DNA of 37,335 bases from Methanobacteriota archaeon (GTDB lineage: Archaea; Thermoplasmatota; Poseidoniia; Poseidoniales; Poseidoniaceae): NCBI GenBank assembly GCA_018667575.1, contig JABIUA010000154.1, positions 1 to 37,335 on the forward strand, in the 5' to 3' direction. This document shows, in pieces, positions 7,366 to 16,905 of this stretch. Position 1 is the stretch's first letter. Each line of letters opens with the position of its first letter. The position numbers and the translations under genes were made by a program. The notes below the pieces were generated by a model. The model worked only from the letters and a program-made list of their open reading frames with translations, was not told the DNA's origin and ran no database searches.

Positions 7366-7953
7366 TCAATTATCTCTATTCTGTCTACAAATTTCAACAA
7401 AATTTTCGAACATTTCTTTGCCGTATTCTGAATCATTAACTTCTGGATGAAACTGTAGTCCAAATCTATCTCCAGCCTCATTTTCCATCCCTTGTACTTG
7501 ACATGAAGGGCTACTAGCAGTAACGAAAAAGCCCTCTGGAACAACATGCACTTCATCATTATGTGATTCCCAAACTGTTTGAGTTTGATTTGTGCCTGCA
7601 AATATTTTGCCTCCTTCGTTTTGTAATTCTATTTGCATTGCCCCGAATTCAGGAATAGGCGACTCCCTAGCATCTCCACCATAATGTCTAGCCATGAATT
7701 GATGACCGGCACAGATTCCTAAAATTGGTATTCCAAGTTCCAAGTATGCTGCACAATTACCAAGTTCCCCAGTAAGGCCTACTCTAGCAGCTCCCCCCGA
7801 AAGAATAATTCCATCTAATTTTCTAAGTTCACTGAGCGGCGTAGTATTTTCAATAATTTGTGTGTCTACCTTGAGGTAACGTAACATTCGCCATTCGCGA
7901 TGAGTCCATTGACCGCCATTATCTACTACATCAATTACCAATGGTGAAGACAT
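7366..7953 (-). CDS. guaAA: GMP synthase, glutamine amidotransferase subunit A
   Basis: Class I GATase: GICAGHQFMARHYGG nucleophile elbow, SHNDEV, LQFHPEV; stand-alone subunit about 195 aa as in archaea. Confidence 0.88.
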   Translation of the reverse strand: MSSPLVIDVVDNGGQWTHREWRMLRYLKVDTQIIENTTPLSELRKLDGIILSGGAARVGLTGELGNCAAYLELGIPILGICAGHQFMARHYGGDARESPIPEFGAMQIELQNEGGKIFAGTNQTQTVWESHNDEVHVVPEGFFVTASSPSCQVQGMENEAGDRFGLQFHPEVNDSEYGKEMFENFVEICRQNRDN

Positions 7954-7966
7954 AATAACACCTCAA

Positions 7967-8356
7967 TTACTCTGTTTGAGCGTTTAATCTAGCAAACCTA
8001 AACGATTTGATACATAGGAAAGTGTATACTGAACCAGTGACTAATAGCATGAGCATAGACCCTGAAGCATAGGTTATACCATCAGACATAACCATGAAGA
8101 ATCTAGTTCCACCTATTGCACTTAGCAATCCGAAACTGACTGCGATATGCATCCATAGTTTACGCTTCTCTGGGACTTTTTGCGCCATAACTCCTGAAAT
8201 CAACAAAGGTATTCCTAATAATGACGGGAAAAAGGATGTTACTGAATTAGACTCTGATACTACAGATATGATTACTCCCCATGCTATCAAGAACGAACCA
8301 AATCCGATGGTGATTCTTGGCATTGACTGGCCTGCAACTGAAAATTCTTCGCTCAT
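7967..8356 (-). CDS. Small four-TM membrane protein, unknown function
   Basis: 129-aa ORF with four hydrophobic segments. Confidence 0.6.
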   Translation of the reverse strand: MSEEFSVAGQSMPRITIGFGSFLIAWGVIISVVSESNSVTSFFPSLLGIPLLISGVMAQKVPEKRKLWMHIAVSFGLLSAIGGTRFFMVMSDGITYASGSMLMLLVTGSVYTFLCIKSFRFARLNAQTE

Positions 8357-8393
8357 GGTTCACGCTTTGGGTGACCCTCTAAAGTTTCTTTGA

Positions 8394-9806
8394 ATGGTTT
8401 TGACATGGCTCTTTTATTGGATATGGGCCGTACGGAGTTACATGACCGGTGATAACCTCGGAGGAAATCTCGATGGCTGGCCGGGTTCAGTTTGGCTGGA
8501 AGGCAGAACCATTATCCACATGCAGAATGGTCAACCAAGACCATCACACATGCCTAGGGGGCCTGCTAAAAAGACCGGCTCCGGGTTTCTTAATCCTGCA
8601 ATGGCTCCTGCTAGAACTAGGTCTGTACTACTACTAGCGGATGTACTTGAGAATGACTGGTTGATTAAAGATGGAAAGTCGATAAGAGTGTTTGATGCAT
8701 TGTGCTCAACTGGAGTTAGGATAAGAAGATGGAGAAATGAAATTCCTGGCGAACTACAGAATAGAATTAGAATCACTGCAAATGATCTTGATGATTTTGC
8801 TTTAAACTGGGCCAAAGTTTCTCATCAAACACATCCACCGTCAGTAAGTATTGACCATTCAATCGAGTCTGATAGGTATGGTAAAAAGCCCGAAGGAGTA
8901 TTTGAAAATGGAATCTTTTTCCAACAATTAGATGCACGTGTCGCTTTGTCTGAAGCATCATATCAATGGATAGATGTCGATCCATTTGGCTCACCTGTAT
9001 CATTTCTAGATTCTGCGATTCAAAGTCTTGCAAGAACAGGTGTACTAGAGGTGACTGCAACAGATACTGCAGCATTGACTGGCTCATCCTTGAGTTCGCA
9101 ACAAAGAAGATATGGAGCAAAGGGTATCGTTGACCTTTATGCTCATGATGACGCAGTAAGGACTCTAATGGGTCTTATCGCAACAACAGCTGCCCGCCAT
9201 GATAAATCTATGATTCCAATTTTAGCACTGTTCGATGGGCATCACGTAAGAGTGAGTGTGAAACTTTCAACGAGTAAAGAAAAAGCAAGTCAAGTAAATA
9301 CCAATATGGGTTGGAGAGTTAGATGCGATGATGTCCCATACCGGTTCAAACAGCACCCAAATGAAGACCAACTAGAGCGCGCAAGTGGCCCTATGTGGAT
9401 TGGCCCTATGTGGAATCATCAAATCACTGAACGTATGACTGAACAAAGAGCCATGGAAATTTGTCATCCCTCAAAAGAAGATATAGTAAGAGCAAAGTCT
9501 GTAGGACTAGACTGGGATGATACTGATTTGGAATATGCAACTAGAGAATTATGCAGAAGTGTCAGGCATATCTCCAAAGCGGCTGATTTAATGAGCCGTG
9601 AACATCTTCTCTTGAATCTAGATTCTTTACCAAAATGGTCAGGGACTCCTGGCGCTCCAAAAATGGAAGTTCTCATTCAGTGCTTGATTGACAAAGGACA
9701 TTGCGCTGCTAGAGCACCTGATTCAGAACCTGTATTTGTGACTGATGCTACATTCCAAGATGTGGTAAAAGCAGTACAAGAGCTCAATAATAAATCAACC
9801 AAATGA
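8394..9806 (+). CDS. trm1: tRNA (guanine(26)-N(2))-dimethyltransferase Trm1 (start may be internal, e.g. MTGDNLG)
   Basis: GFLNPAMAPARTRSVLLLADVL, DALCSTGVRIRRWRNE, DVDPFGSPVSFLDSAIQSLARTGVLEVTATDTAALTG, RYGAK, all Trm1 motifs. Confidence 0.92.
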   Translation: MVLTWLFYWIWAVRSYMTGDNLGGNLDGWPGSVWLEGRTIIHMQNGQPRPSHMPRGPAKKTGSGFLNPAMAPARTRSVLLLADVLENDWLIKDGKSIRVFDALCSTGVRIRRWRNEIPGELQNRIRITANDLDDFALNWAKVSHQTHPPSVSIDHSIESDRYGKKPEGVFENGIFFQQLDARVALSEASYQWIDVDPFGSPVSFLDSAIQSLARTGVLEVTATDTAALTGSSLSSQQRRYGAKGIVDLYAHDDAVRTLMGLIATTAARHDKSMIPILALFDGHHVRVSVKLSTSKEKASQVNTNMGWRVRCDDVPYRFKQHPNEDQLERASGPMWIGPMWNHQITERMTEQRAMEICHPSKEDIVRAKSVGLDWDDTDLEYATRELCRSVRHISKAADLMSREHLLLNLDSLPKWSGTPGAPKMEVLIQCLIDKGHCAARAPDSEPVFVTDATFQDVVKAVQELNNKSTK

Positions 9807-10553
9807 GGGGTCAGCGAAGGAATCGTCGTCGTCTTCTGGCCCTGGCAACATGGTTACAGATTTCTCAAAGACTTCCTTGACACTATTTTCTATTTCTCTA
9901 GCATTCTCTAATAATTCGGTAAGTGGGATTTCAATTCCTGTTAGCTCTGAAACTGCTTCAATAGCAAGTGCTGCGGCTCTAGCGTCGGGATACATTGGAC
10001 TTGCTTCAGCAAGCAAAGCGGTAACGTCAATTCCTAAGCGATCTCCTTCGCCAAGTAAGAAACCGGTAATTCCCGCTACTATTCCTTGTCTTATTGGAGC
10101 GATTCCTGCGTGTTTAAGTCGCTGTCTAGCCAAGGATGACGAACCTACTCCGTATAACTCGCCGTGGGTTAATTGCTTATCTGGAGAAACAATACCATCT
10201 ATAATTATCAAATTCTCAAATCCACCTTTTGTGAACCATTCTAAAACTGTAGATGCGAACATAATGTCTTGCTTATCCTTGAAACGAATTTCAGAAGTAA
10301 AAACACCTATTTTGTCTCCTTGGTAAACCCTTACAGGGTGTTTTGGAACTTGGTCATGGATGAGAGCAACTGCTGGGAACTCTGAATTGAGTACTGTTCC
10401 AAGTTGTTGGAGTTTTAATGATTTAATAATATGGGAAGCAGCGATAACGCCAACCATTCCGGCAGTGGTAAAACCTGCTATTGCGACGCCTCCAGTCCTT
10501 GGGTCTGCACCATCATGGAGGACTAATGCATAACCTCTAAACTCGTGCTCCAT
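9795..10553 (-). CDS. PAC2 (proteasome assembly chaperone 2)/DUF75-family protein, paralog 1
   Basis: GGVAIAGFTTAGMVGVIAASHIIKSLKLQQLGTVLNSEFPAVALIHDQVPKHPVRVYQG; IIIDGIVSPD; GIVAGITGFLLGEGDRLGIDVTALLAEASPMYPDARAAALAIEAV. Confidence 0.85.
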   Translation of the reverse strand: MEHEFRGYALVLHDGADPRTGGVAIAGFTTAGMVGVIAASHIIKSLKLQQLGTVLNSEFPAVALIHDQVPKHPVRVYQGDKIGVFTSEIRFKDKQDIMFASTVLEWFTKGGFENLIIIDGIVSPDKQLTHGELYGVGSSSLARQRLKHAGIAPIRQGIVAGITGFLLGEGDRLGIDVTALLAEASPMYPDARAAALAIEAVSELTGIEIPLTELLENAREIENSVKEVFEKSVTMLPGPEDDDDSFADPSFG

Positions 10554-10572
10554 CAGTTCCCCTCAGCCATGC

Positions 10573-11178
10573 GTGATGAACTACAAACAAAAGACCTACT
10601 ATTTGTTAGTACAATTTCTCTTTGATTGTAAACTATTATCTATGCCGGATATTTGCACTAGTATGAGGGATGGCATGAACAAGACAACGAAAGTTTCGAT
10701 TCATGTAGGAGATTTCGATTTCGATGCTGAAGGAGGGCAGTTAGAAGTTGATGAAAGACTTGCACAATTCAAACAAGAAGGCCTCTGGGATGCTATGCTC
10801 GAGCGCGTTCAGGAAACCATCGAGTTTAGTAAAGAGGCTACATCAATAAATTCTAATGATGAAAATCAACCAGCAAGAGGAATAAATTTTCGATCATTGC
10901 TAGAAAATTATGCCCTTGATGGGAAACCTGAACAGGTTCTTGGGGCTTTACACTTTCTTCGAGAAATAGAAAAACTAGATGATTGCCCGCCTAGAGTGAT
11001 AAATTCGTTATTCGAAGATGCTAAAATAGAACCCCCCGGAAACCTTTCTCTTTACATCAATCGCCTTAAAGAAAGAAATTTTCTGAAAATACCTAGTAAG
11101 CATGGAGACAAAAATCGTTATGCTGAATTGACCGAGGAAGGTCGAAAACACTTGGAAGAAAAATCCGAGCGTATGTGA
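10573..11178 (+). CDS. Hypothetical protein with possible C-terminal winged-helix region (start likely internal, e.g. 10642 or 10675)
   Basis: C-terminal PGNLSLYINRLKERNFLKIPSKHGDKNRYAELTEEGRKHLEE looks like a wHTH recognition/wing pattern. Confidence 0.6.
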   Translation: MMNYKQKTYYLLVQFLFDCKLLSMPDICTSMRDGMNKTTKVSIHVGDFDFDAEGGQLEVDERLAQFKQEGLWDAMLERVQETIEFSKEATSINSNDENQPARGINFRSLLENYALDGKPEQVLGALHFLREIEKLDDCPPRVINSLFEDAKIEPPGNLSLYINRLKERNFLKIPSKHGDKNRYAELTEEGRKHLEEKSERM

Positions 11179-11187
11179 GGGTTTGCC

Positions 11188-11631
11188 GTGGTAATGTCGG
11201 GGAGCGGAGATGATGCTCGAGAGAATATAGGCATAGATAGTCAAGTCCTAGATTGGTCTTTCCAAAACAAAGCTGAATCGCTACTCCGCAAAGGGAGACA
11301 TTCCGGCTCAAATTTCAGAAGGGCTGTTTTAGATGGTGCAGATTTAACCGAAGGCGACTTCTCAAATTGTGATTTCCGAAAGGCATCGATGGTTGGTGTT
11401 GATTTGATGAAGTCGGCCTTTGACAATGCAGACTTTAGAGGGGCTGACTTAAAGAAAGCAAGAATGAATCTCTCGAATTTTAATAATTGTAAATTTGAAG
11501 GCGCTGACCTAAGAGGAATCAGAGGTAAGTATGCTATCTGGCAAGGAAGCGACTGGTGGAATGCAATAGTTGATGATGACCTGAAAAAGACTCTAGCCAA
11601 AAAATGGCCTAAACCAAGTGACCAAGAATAA
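11188..11631 (+). CDS. Pentapeptide-repeat protein
   Basis: A(D/N)L/F-xx periodicity: GADLTEGDFSNCDFRKASMVGVDLMKSAFDNADFRGADLKKARMNLSNFNNCKFEGADLRG. Confidence 0.85.
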   Translation: MVMSGSGDDARENIGIDSQVLDWSFQNKAESLLRKGRHSGSNFRRAVLDGADLTEGDFSNCDFRKASMVGVDLMKSAFDNADFRGADLKKARMNLSNFNNCKFEGADLRGIRGKYAIWQGSDWWNAIVDDDLKKTLAKKWPKPSDQE

Positions 11632-12288
11632 TCACTCGGATTCTAAATCTTGGTTTCCAACAAATTTTACTTTACTATCGCCGTTCAATGCCATTCTGGC
11701 TCGTGCATTCAATAGTGGCAAAGACGTTAATGCGCCGCAGACAAGCATACAAACACCACAAAGATACATTAGAATCTGATATGTCAAAAGTAGCGGACCT
11801 GAAAGGAACTCTTCCGCAGAATTATGAATTAGAATACTGCCCATAACTCCTGTGACAAAACCGATTGCTGCCCCTTCTATTCCTAGAAAAGCCCCTTTTT
11901 TGTTTAACATGAACAAATAGGGTGAACCGATTACAATCAATATTCCTGCGATTGCCAAACCTGCTGCTCGAATCAAATATCCTTGCCTTGCAGAATCATG
12001 AAAATTTTGATAATCTTCATTCGTAATTTCTGTATCAATATCACTATTTGGTGTTTCCAGAATTATATCTATCTCTTCCTGACTAAGATCTTCTTTTTGG
12101 CTTAATTGAAAATCACCATAGGCTAGTAGTAATAGCATAATACCGCCCATCAGCATCAGTACTGCAACTGATTTTGGCCCTTTAGTATCTGCTTTTATCG
12201 ATAAGTCAAGGCGTACATCTTTAGGGACTGCATTTTCTTTATCCATGCGAATGGAAAAGTCAAACTGCTTATCACTCATGTAAATCAC
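11632..12288 (-). CDS. Membrane protein, unknown function
   Basis: 218-aa ORF with several hydrophobic segments (VAVLMLMGGIMLLLLAYG, IRAAGLAIAGILIVIGSPYLFML, etc.). Confidence 0.65.
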   Translation of the reverse strand: MIYMSDKQFDFSIRMDKENAVPKDVRLDLSIKADTKGPKSVAVLMLMGGIMLLLLAYGDFQLSQKEDLSQEEIDIILETPNSDIDTEITNEDYQNFHDSARQGYLIRAAGLAIAGILIVIGSPYLFMLNKKGAFLGIEGAAIGFVTGVMGSILIHNSAEEFLSGPLLLTYQILMYLCGVCMLVCGALTSLPLLNARARMALNGDSKVKFVGNQDLESE

Positions 12289-12701
12289 TCTGATTGAATA
12301 TGGTTTTCAAGACCTTTTGATAACCAACTTGGAATCACTACAGATTCCAAGGTATCCATATTGACGCATACTGTCACTTGTGAGGATGACCATAATAACT
12401 CATTGTTCTGATTATGGAAACGATAAGCCCATGTGCAAGATTTTGTACCTACTTTCTCAATCCAGATAGTAGCATGAATTATATCACCATACCTCAATGG
12501 AGAAATGAAATCTGTTTCGATATGAACTATTGGAAATCCTATCTTTTTATCGTTTATCATTTCTGGGTAAGATATACCACACATTTCTTCCCAACACTCT
12601 TCAAAAAAACGGTGTGCTAAGTCATAAATTCGTGGGAAATAAGCGATATTAGCTGTATCCAACATCGGATAGTCTACACGACGTTGAAGTTTTACCGCCA
12701 T
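12285..12701 (-). CDS. Acyl-CoA thioesterase, 4HBT hotdog-fold family
   Basis: RVDYPMLDTANIAYFPRIYDLAHRFFEECWEE...FPIVHIETDFISPLRYGDIIHATIWIEKVGTKS. Confidence 0.85.
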   Translation of the reverse strand: MAVKLQRRVDYPMLDTANIAYFPRIYDLAHRFFEECWEEMCGISYPEMINDKKIGFPIVHIETDFISPLRYGDIIHATIWIEKVGTKSCTWAYRFHNQNNELLWSSSQVTVCVNMDTLESVVIPSWLSKGLENHIQSE

Positions 12702-12765
12702 GTATCTGCGAATAAACAGGTATCAATGAAACCTTGCATTTGAATATATTTCGAAACCCGTCGCG

Positions 12766-12772
12766 CTTATAT
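12766..12772 (+). promoter_or_regulatory. Candidate TATA box for tRNA-Arg(GCG)
   Basis: cttatat centred about 28-29 nt upstream of the tRNA 5' end at 12798. Confidence 0.5.
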
Positions 12773-12797
12773 CCAAAGCATAAGTGGAGTGCTTCAA

Positions 12798-12874
12798 GGC
12801 CCCATAGTGTAGCTTGGATATCACACTGGTTTGCGGAACCAGTAACCCGTGTTCGAATCGCGGCGGGGCCGCCA
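12798..12874 (+). tRNA. tRNA-Arg (anticodon GCG), CCA encoded
   Basis: GGCCCCATAGTGTAGCTTGGATATCACACTGGTTTGCGGAACCAGTAACCCGTGTTCGAATCGCGGCGGGGCCGCCA; anticodon stem CTGGT/ACCAG, 7-nt loop TTGCGGA. Confidence 0.88.
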
Positions 12875-12878
12875 ATGT

Positions 12879-13775
12879 TTACCACATTTCATAGTCCATT
12901 TTTGCACACATTTGCTCCATTTCCTCATCGCCGATATGGCTAAATTGTTCGACTAGTGGTAGTATTAGTTTACACAAGTCTAGAGATGTTGTCCAATCCA
13001 TCGAGTCGGGCATAGTGTTACCTGGGCATCTAGAAATTCTATTCATCATAGGAAAAATACTGCTCGAATCTTCTAGAACTGATGCTGTGTCCTTGGTTAA
13101 CATACGCCAATATCTCTGTCTTGGCTTCTTATACTCCAAACTGAAGCCAACAGCTAATGGATTGCCAAAACCAAGCCTCCACTTGAAACCATGAGTGCCC
13201 CTGAATGCTACAGTCAAAGTATCCAGGTCATAATCAGCATTGAATCTAGATGAAAAGTAACTTTCCATCTTATCTCCAATAGGACTGTGTGGGTCAGGAC
13301 CATACAATTCAATCAAAGCTGTTCTAAGGGTTTCTCCGTGTTCATTATCGAAGAAGTTTCTATCATTTAGTAATCCAAAAATCATCGCTGCGATACTATC
13401 TGCAAATGGGACATTTACATCGGAAATACTCTGAATACAAGCAAAGGTAGATTTCTCCTTATCCAGTTTGCCTTTAGCATGAACTGAAATCGTATCAAAA
13501 CCAATTCCATACACAATCGGATTTCTCAACCTCTTCAATAATGTATCAATTTTGATACAATAAGTGGCCAATTGCCCAGATACAACAATGTTATCATCAT
13601 CAAGCATTATCCTATCTGACTCTGAATCCATTATCTCATCAAGAAACTCAAATGCCCTAATGTGAGACGCTGTGATGGCTGATAATTCCATCATCAAGTT
13701 GCTTTTTTTCTGACTTTGGACGCCATTTGAAAGTGGCATGAGCGCTTTCTTTTTCATGCTCGTAATCAAATTCAA
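12879..13775 (-). CDS. Hypothetical protein (soluble, no recognised family)
   Basis: Long ORF between tRNA-Arg and the HAD gene; no recognised motif; start may be internal. Confidence 0.65.
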   Translation of the reverse strand: MNLITSMKKKALMPLSNGVQSQKKSNLMMELSAITASHIRAFEFLDEIMDSESDRIMLDDDNIVVSGQLATYCIKIDTLLKRLRNPIVYGIGFDTISVHAKGKLDKEKSTFACIQSISDVNVPFADSIAAMIFGLLNDRNFFDNEHGETLRTALIELYGPDPHSPIGDKMESYFSSRFNADYDLDTLTVAFRGTHGFKWRLGFGNPLAVGFSLEYKKPRQRYWRMLTKDTASVLEDSSSIFPMMNRISRCPGNTMPDSMDWTTSLDLCKLILPLVEQFSHIGDEEMEQMCAKMDYEMW

Positions 13776-13788
13776 GGGTATTTAATAT

Positions 13789-14481
13789 TCATACCTTCCA
13801 AATTTTACAAGTCCATCCGTTTTCATCAGCCATATTCTTCATTGTCCTTCCAGGATTAATTGCTATTGGATTGCCTGTTTTTTTCATAAACCATGTGTCG
13901 GCCATCGTATTTCCATAACCATAACACAATGATAAATCATGACCGTTCTCTTTTGCGTCTTTTTCAACAACTGGAACTTTACCCTTCCTTCTAGGTACGC
14001 TCCAGCCTTTCTCTGACCCTGATAAAGTCCCAATTCGTACTTCAGGTCCGCAACCATAGATTGTATCCATCTCAAGTAGAGTGCCCATCGCCTCTGCCAT
14101 TGGCGCTATTGTTGCTGTAACTAATACTACACGGTGGCCTTGCCCCTTATGCCATGAAATACAATCCAATGCCTCTTGGGGTACTCTTTTGATCAAAGTT
14201 TGCTCTGCGATTTCTTTGGAATAGCGCTCCAGCACTTGCCATGAAGCCAAACAGAAGTGACCCCTGTTTCTCGCTGCATCATATACTGAACGCCCACGTA
14301 GTAGGTTTCCAATGAACCCCAAGGCCCACATTGTCGCTCCCAAGGGTATTCTCCAAGGTCTTCTAATCCCCAGTTGACCGGTTAATGTCTTTTCACTCGA
14401 GGCGTCTAATAATGTACCATCGAGGTCAAAATAGGCCGCCACTTCACCTGTCATTGTGATGGCTAATTGATGATAATACAT
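13789..14481 (-). CDS. HAD-superfamily hydrolase, IB-like (SerB-like phosphatase)
   Basis: AAYFDLDGTLLDASSEKTL, VVLVTATIAPMAEAMG, LCYGYGNTMADTWFM. Confidence 0.87.
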   Translation of the reverse strand: MYYHQLAITMTGEVAAYFDLDGTLLDASSEKTLTGQLGIRRPWRIPLGATMWALGFIGNLLRGRSVYDAARNRGHFCLASWQVLERYSKEIAEQTLIKRVPQEALDCISWHKGQGHRVVLVTATIAPMAEAMGTLLEMDTIYGCGPEVRIGTLSGSEKGWSVPRRKGKVPVVEKDAKENGHDLSLCYGYGNTMADTWFMKKTGNPIAINPGRTMKNMADENGWTCKIWKV

Positions 14482-14506
14482 GAGTGAAACCCTTGAAATA
14501 ATTATT

Positions 14507-14797
14507 TCAGCGGACTTTCTTAGGTTTTAGGGCATTACCGATTTCGCCGTATACTCTTCTCCCCGCTTTATGGTCTTGCCACCAAGTCAGTGTTTTCGAT
14601 AGATTCCTAGAAATGAAGAAGCCGATTTTTCTTGGAGTAAGGCCGTGGTTCCTCATTGACTTATCATGTGATAAATTGGCCACGATGGATTGTGCCGAGC
14701 ATCCTGGGTTTGCTCCCACAAAATTTTCAACTTCTTTCTTCAATCTTTCAAACCTTGCTCGCTTCTGCGAACCCTTGCCTAATCTTCTAGGAACCAT
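14507..14797 (-). CDS. Small basic hypothetical protein, possible HTH
   Basis: 96 aa; ORF codirectional with neighbours; GCSAQSIVANLSHDKSMRNHGLTPRKIGFFISRN resembles an HTH pattern only weakly. Confidence 0.5.
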   Translation of the reverse strand: MVPRRLGKGSQKRARFERLKKEVENFVGANPGCSAQSIVANLSHDKSMRNHGLTPRKIGFFISRNLSKTLTWWQDHKAGRRVYGEIGNALKPKKVR

Positions 14798-14868
14798 ATC
14801 GGGAAATCATCGTGAACCCATATCAAAGAAATGGTGGTAATCCCAAAAATAGAACTACAAAATATGAT

Positions 14869-15240
14869 TCAATCAAAACGAACAGGTTGAATGGTTTTCC
14901 AATTTGCTGTAGCCAACTTTTTGGCTTTACCGTCTGCGATTATTGGATGGATTTTCTTCAGTCTTCCATGCATTCCTTGAACTTGGAATTTAACTCTCAA
15001 TTCGGCCGCTCTATCTCTTTGGATGGTCTCCATTTGTTCATCATCAAGTTCGATTGTCGCCATCTGTGAACCGTTGTTAATATCTGAAATGATGAAGTTT
15101 TGTCCGCTTACTGAGAGGCTTGGTCTAAACTCCCAATCATCAGGATTATTCATCCATACTGAAATATCAAAAGAAACTGTATCTCTAATATTGACTCTGC
15201 TGATTTCAACACTATCTACCATGGCTCTCATACCTCCCAA
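14869..15240 (-). CDS. Hypothetical protein
   Basis: 123-aa ORF, codirectional, beta-rich-looking sequence, no recognised family. Confidence 0.5.
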   Translation of the reverse strand: MGGMRAMVDSVEISRVNIRDTVSFDISVWMNNPDDWEFRPSLSVSGQNFIISDINNGSQMATIELDDEQMETIQRDRAAELRVKFQVQGMHGRLKKIHPIIADGKAKKLATANWKTIQPVRFD

Positions 15241-15276
15241 ATGGTCCGGCTAAATTACTTCTTGCATTAGTGCTGG

Positions 15277-16476
15277 TCAACCAAAAGTTATCTCGGTTAG
15301 CACAGGGCTCATCACAATAACTGTCACTTCTAAATCCCAATTATTACCAGGGTCTGGGTCTATCATTCCCTCGATAAGAGGATCTGGGTCGGCTTGTTGT
15401 GCAAATACAGTCCATGTCCAAACTCCTTGGCCTGTTCTTGCACCGGCTTGACCAACTAATTGATTAAGCAAATCTTCTGCAGAATCTGCACTGTAAATTC
15501 CATCCTTTCCTTCAGGATTAACGCCATTTCTGTCCATTGTAGCTTTAGCAGTTTCATTTGCAGTTATGTTTCCGCCTTCTGTTTGAACGGTTTTCTCGTA
15601 CTTATCATTCTCGATAAGTAAAGAGAGTGTGAAATTATCTTGAGGTCCTAACTCCTGTTCAAGTTGTAGCGTTGCGGTATACTCCATAATTCGGCCTCTA
15701 TCCCCAGGAGAAATACTCTCTTCCCATTGACTACCTTGTTCTAAGTATTCATCCCAAGTGAAAGTTAACTCTTCAGTAACCCATTTGACTTCAAAACTTC
15801 TTGTAATTACTTCGATGGTGAAGGATTCGGTTACCATTGCTTCTGTACCATCAGAAATAATCAAACTACCCATTATTTTGCCTGAGGAATTTGTTGGAAG
15901 TAAGACTGTAGGAGTTGTTGCATCGATATCGTTTCTTTGCTTACCGTCTGAATCTGAATCTGTAGACCAGTCGAGGTCCCAAGAAAATGTCAAGTCTTTA
16001 CCTTCGGGGTCAAAACTATTTGATGCATCAAGGAATGCAGAGTCTCCTGACTTAACTTGTTCCGGCACTGTTAGATTTAGAACGGGTGCTCCATTGACGA
16101 CTATTGTTGCTGAAATTTCATCTTCTCCACCTTGGCTGTTGATTACCGTTAAGGTAACAGTGTATACTCCAAATGTATCATAGGTATGGGAGGTGAATCC
16201 GACAACAGTTTCTGCTTTCTGCCCATTACCAAAGTTCCATTCGAATCCTGTCACTACCCCTTCAACTGCTTCAGAATCTCTAGCATCAAAGGTTACGGTT
16301 TCTCCTTCTTGAATGGAAAGCGGATATGCTTGAAGCGAAGCCCTCGGGTCGACGGTTGAGTCAATTCCGATACAACCAGAGACAAATACTGACATTAGCA
16401 TCAGCATAGCAAGAGAGAAAGACTTGGTCTTAGCAACAAATTGCATCTTCCTCATAATCACCATGAAATACTTCAC
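15277..16476 (-). CDS. Secreted lipoprotein with PKD-like domains (start likely internal)
   Basis: Hydrophobic signal plus lipobox MLMLMSVFVSGC; PKD motif FEWNFGNGQKAETVVGFTSHTYDTFGVYTVTLTVINSQGG and second PKD-like module VLNLTVPEQVKSGDSAFLDASNSFDPEGKDLTFSWDLDW. Confidence 0.85.
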   Translation of the reverse strand: MKYFMVIMRKMQFVAKTKSFSLAMLMLMSVFVSGCIGIDSTVDPRASLQAYPLSIQEGETVTFDARDSEAVEGVVTGFEWNFGNGQKAETVVGFTSHTYDTFGVYTVTLTVINSQGGEDEISATIVVNGAPVLNLTVPEQVKSGDSAFLDASNSFDPEGKDLTFSWDLDWSTDSDSDGKQRNDIDATTPTVLLPTNSSGKIMGSLIISDGTEAMVTESFTIEVITRSFEVKWVTEELTFTWDEYLEQGSQWEESISPGDRGRIMEYTATLQLEQELGPQDNFTLSLLIENDKYEKTVQTEGGNITANETAKATMDRNGVNPEGKDGIYSADSAEDLLNQLVGQAGARTGQGVWTWTVFAQQADPDPLIEGMIDPDPGNNWDLEVTVIVMSPVLTEITFG

Positions 16477-16527
16477 CCTTGTAATAGTATGTATATCTGG
16501 AGTGAAAATCGTTTCATTATAATGAGG

Positions 16528-16905
16528 TTAATTTTTATCCGAATCGAATGAAACTTCTCCGGGGATATCGCCTATAATTTCTGCTCCTTCTAGGTATTCT
16601 TCTATACCCTCAACTGAATCATGAACTACAATATTTTTAATCGAATTATCTTCTAAATCTGAACTATCAAGTTCGCTAAAATCAACATCGCCTGCGTCAT
16701 ATTCTGACACGATAATGGATTCCTCTAGTTGGACTTCTTCTTCCTCAAGCATCAATATGTCCATTGCATCAGCAGAAATCTTCTGCCTATTTCCGACATA
16801 GTTAGATGCATATTCATCTTGACTAATATCCTGTTCAGATTCTTCATTCTCCACTTTCGGAGAGCTCATAATGAATAATTTCTTGATTCGACCGAATAGT
16901 CCCAT
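16528..16905 (-). CDS. Acidic hypothetical protein (alternative start at 16869)
   Basis: 125-aa strongly acidic ORF; 5' end overlaps the divergent exonuclease ORF. Confidence 0.55.
   Translation of the reverse strand: MGLFGRIKKLFIMSSPKVENEESEQDISQDEYASNYVGNRQKISADAMDILMLEEEEVQLEESIIVSEYDAGDVDFSELDSSDLEDNSIKNIVVHDSVEGIEEYLEGAEIIGDIPGEVSFDSDKN

Noticed and set aside
7341-7601. 86-aa minus ORF overlapping guaAA
   Set aside because: Alternative-frame ORF within a strongly supported gene.
12649-12943. ORFs 12649..12885 (-) and 12734..12943 (+)
   Set aside because: Both run through tRNA-Arg(GCG); the minus ORF 'GGPAAIRTRVTGSANQCD' is the well-known spurious translation of a tRNA antisense strand.
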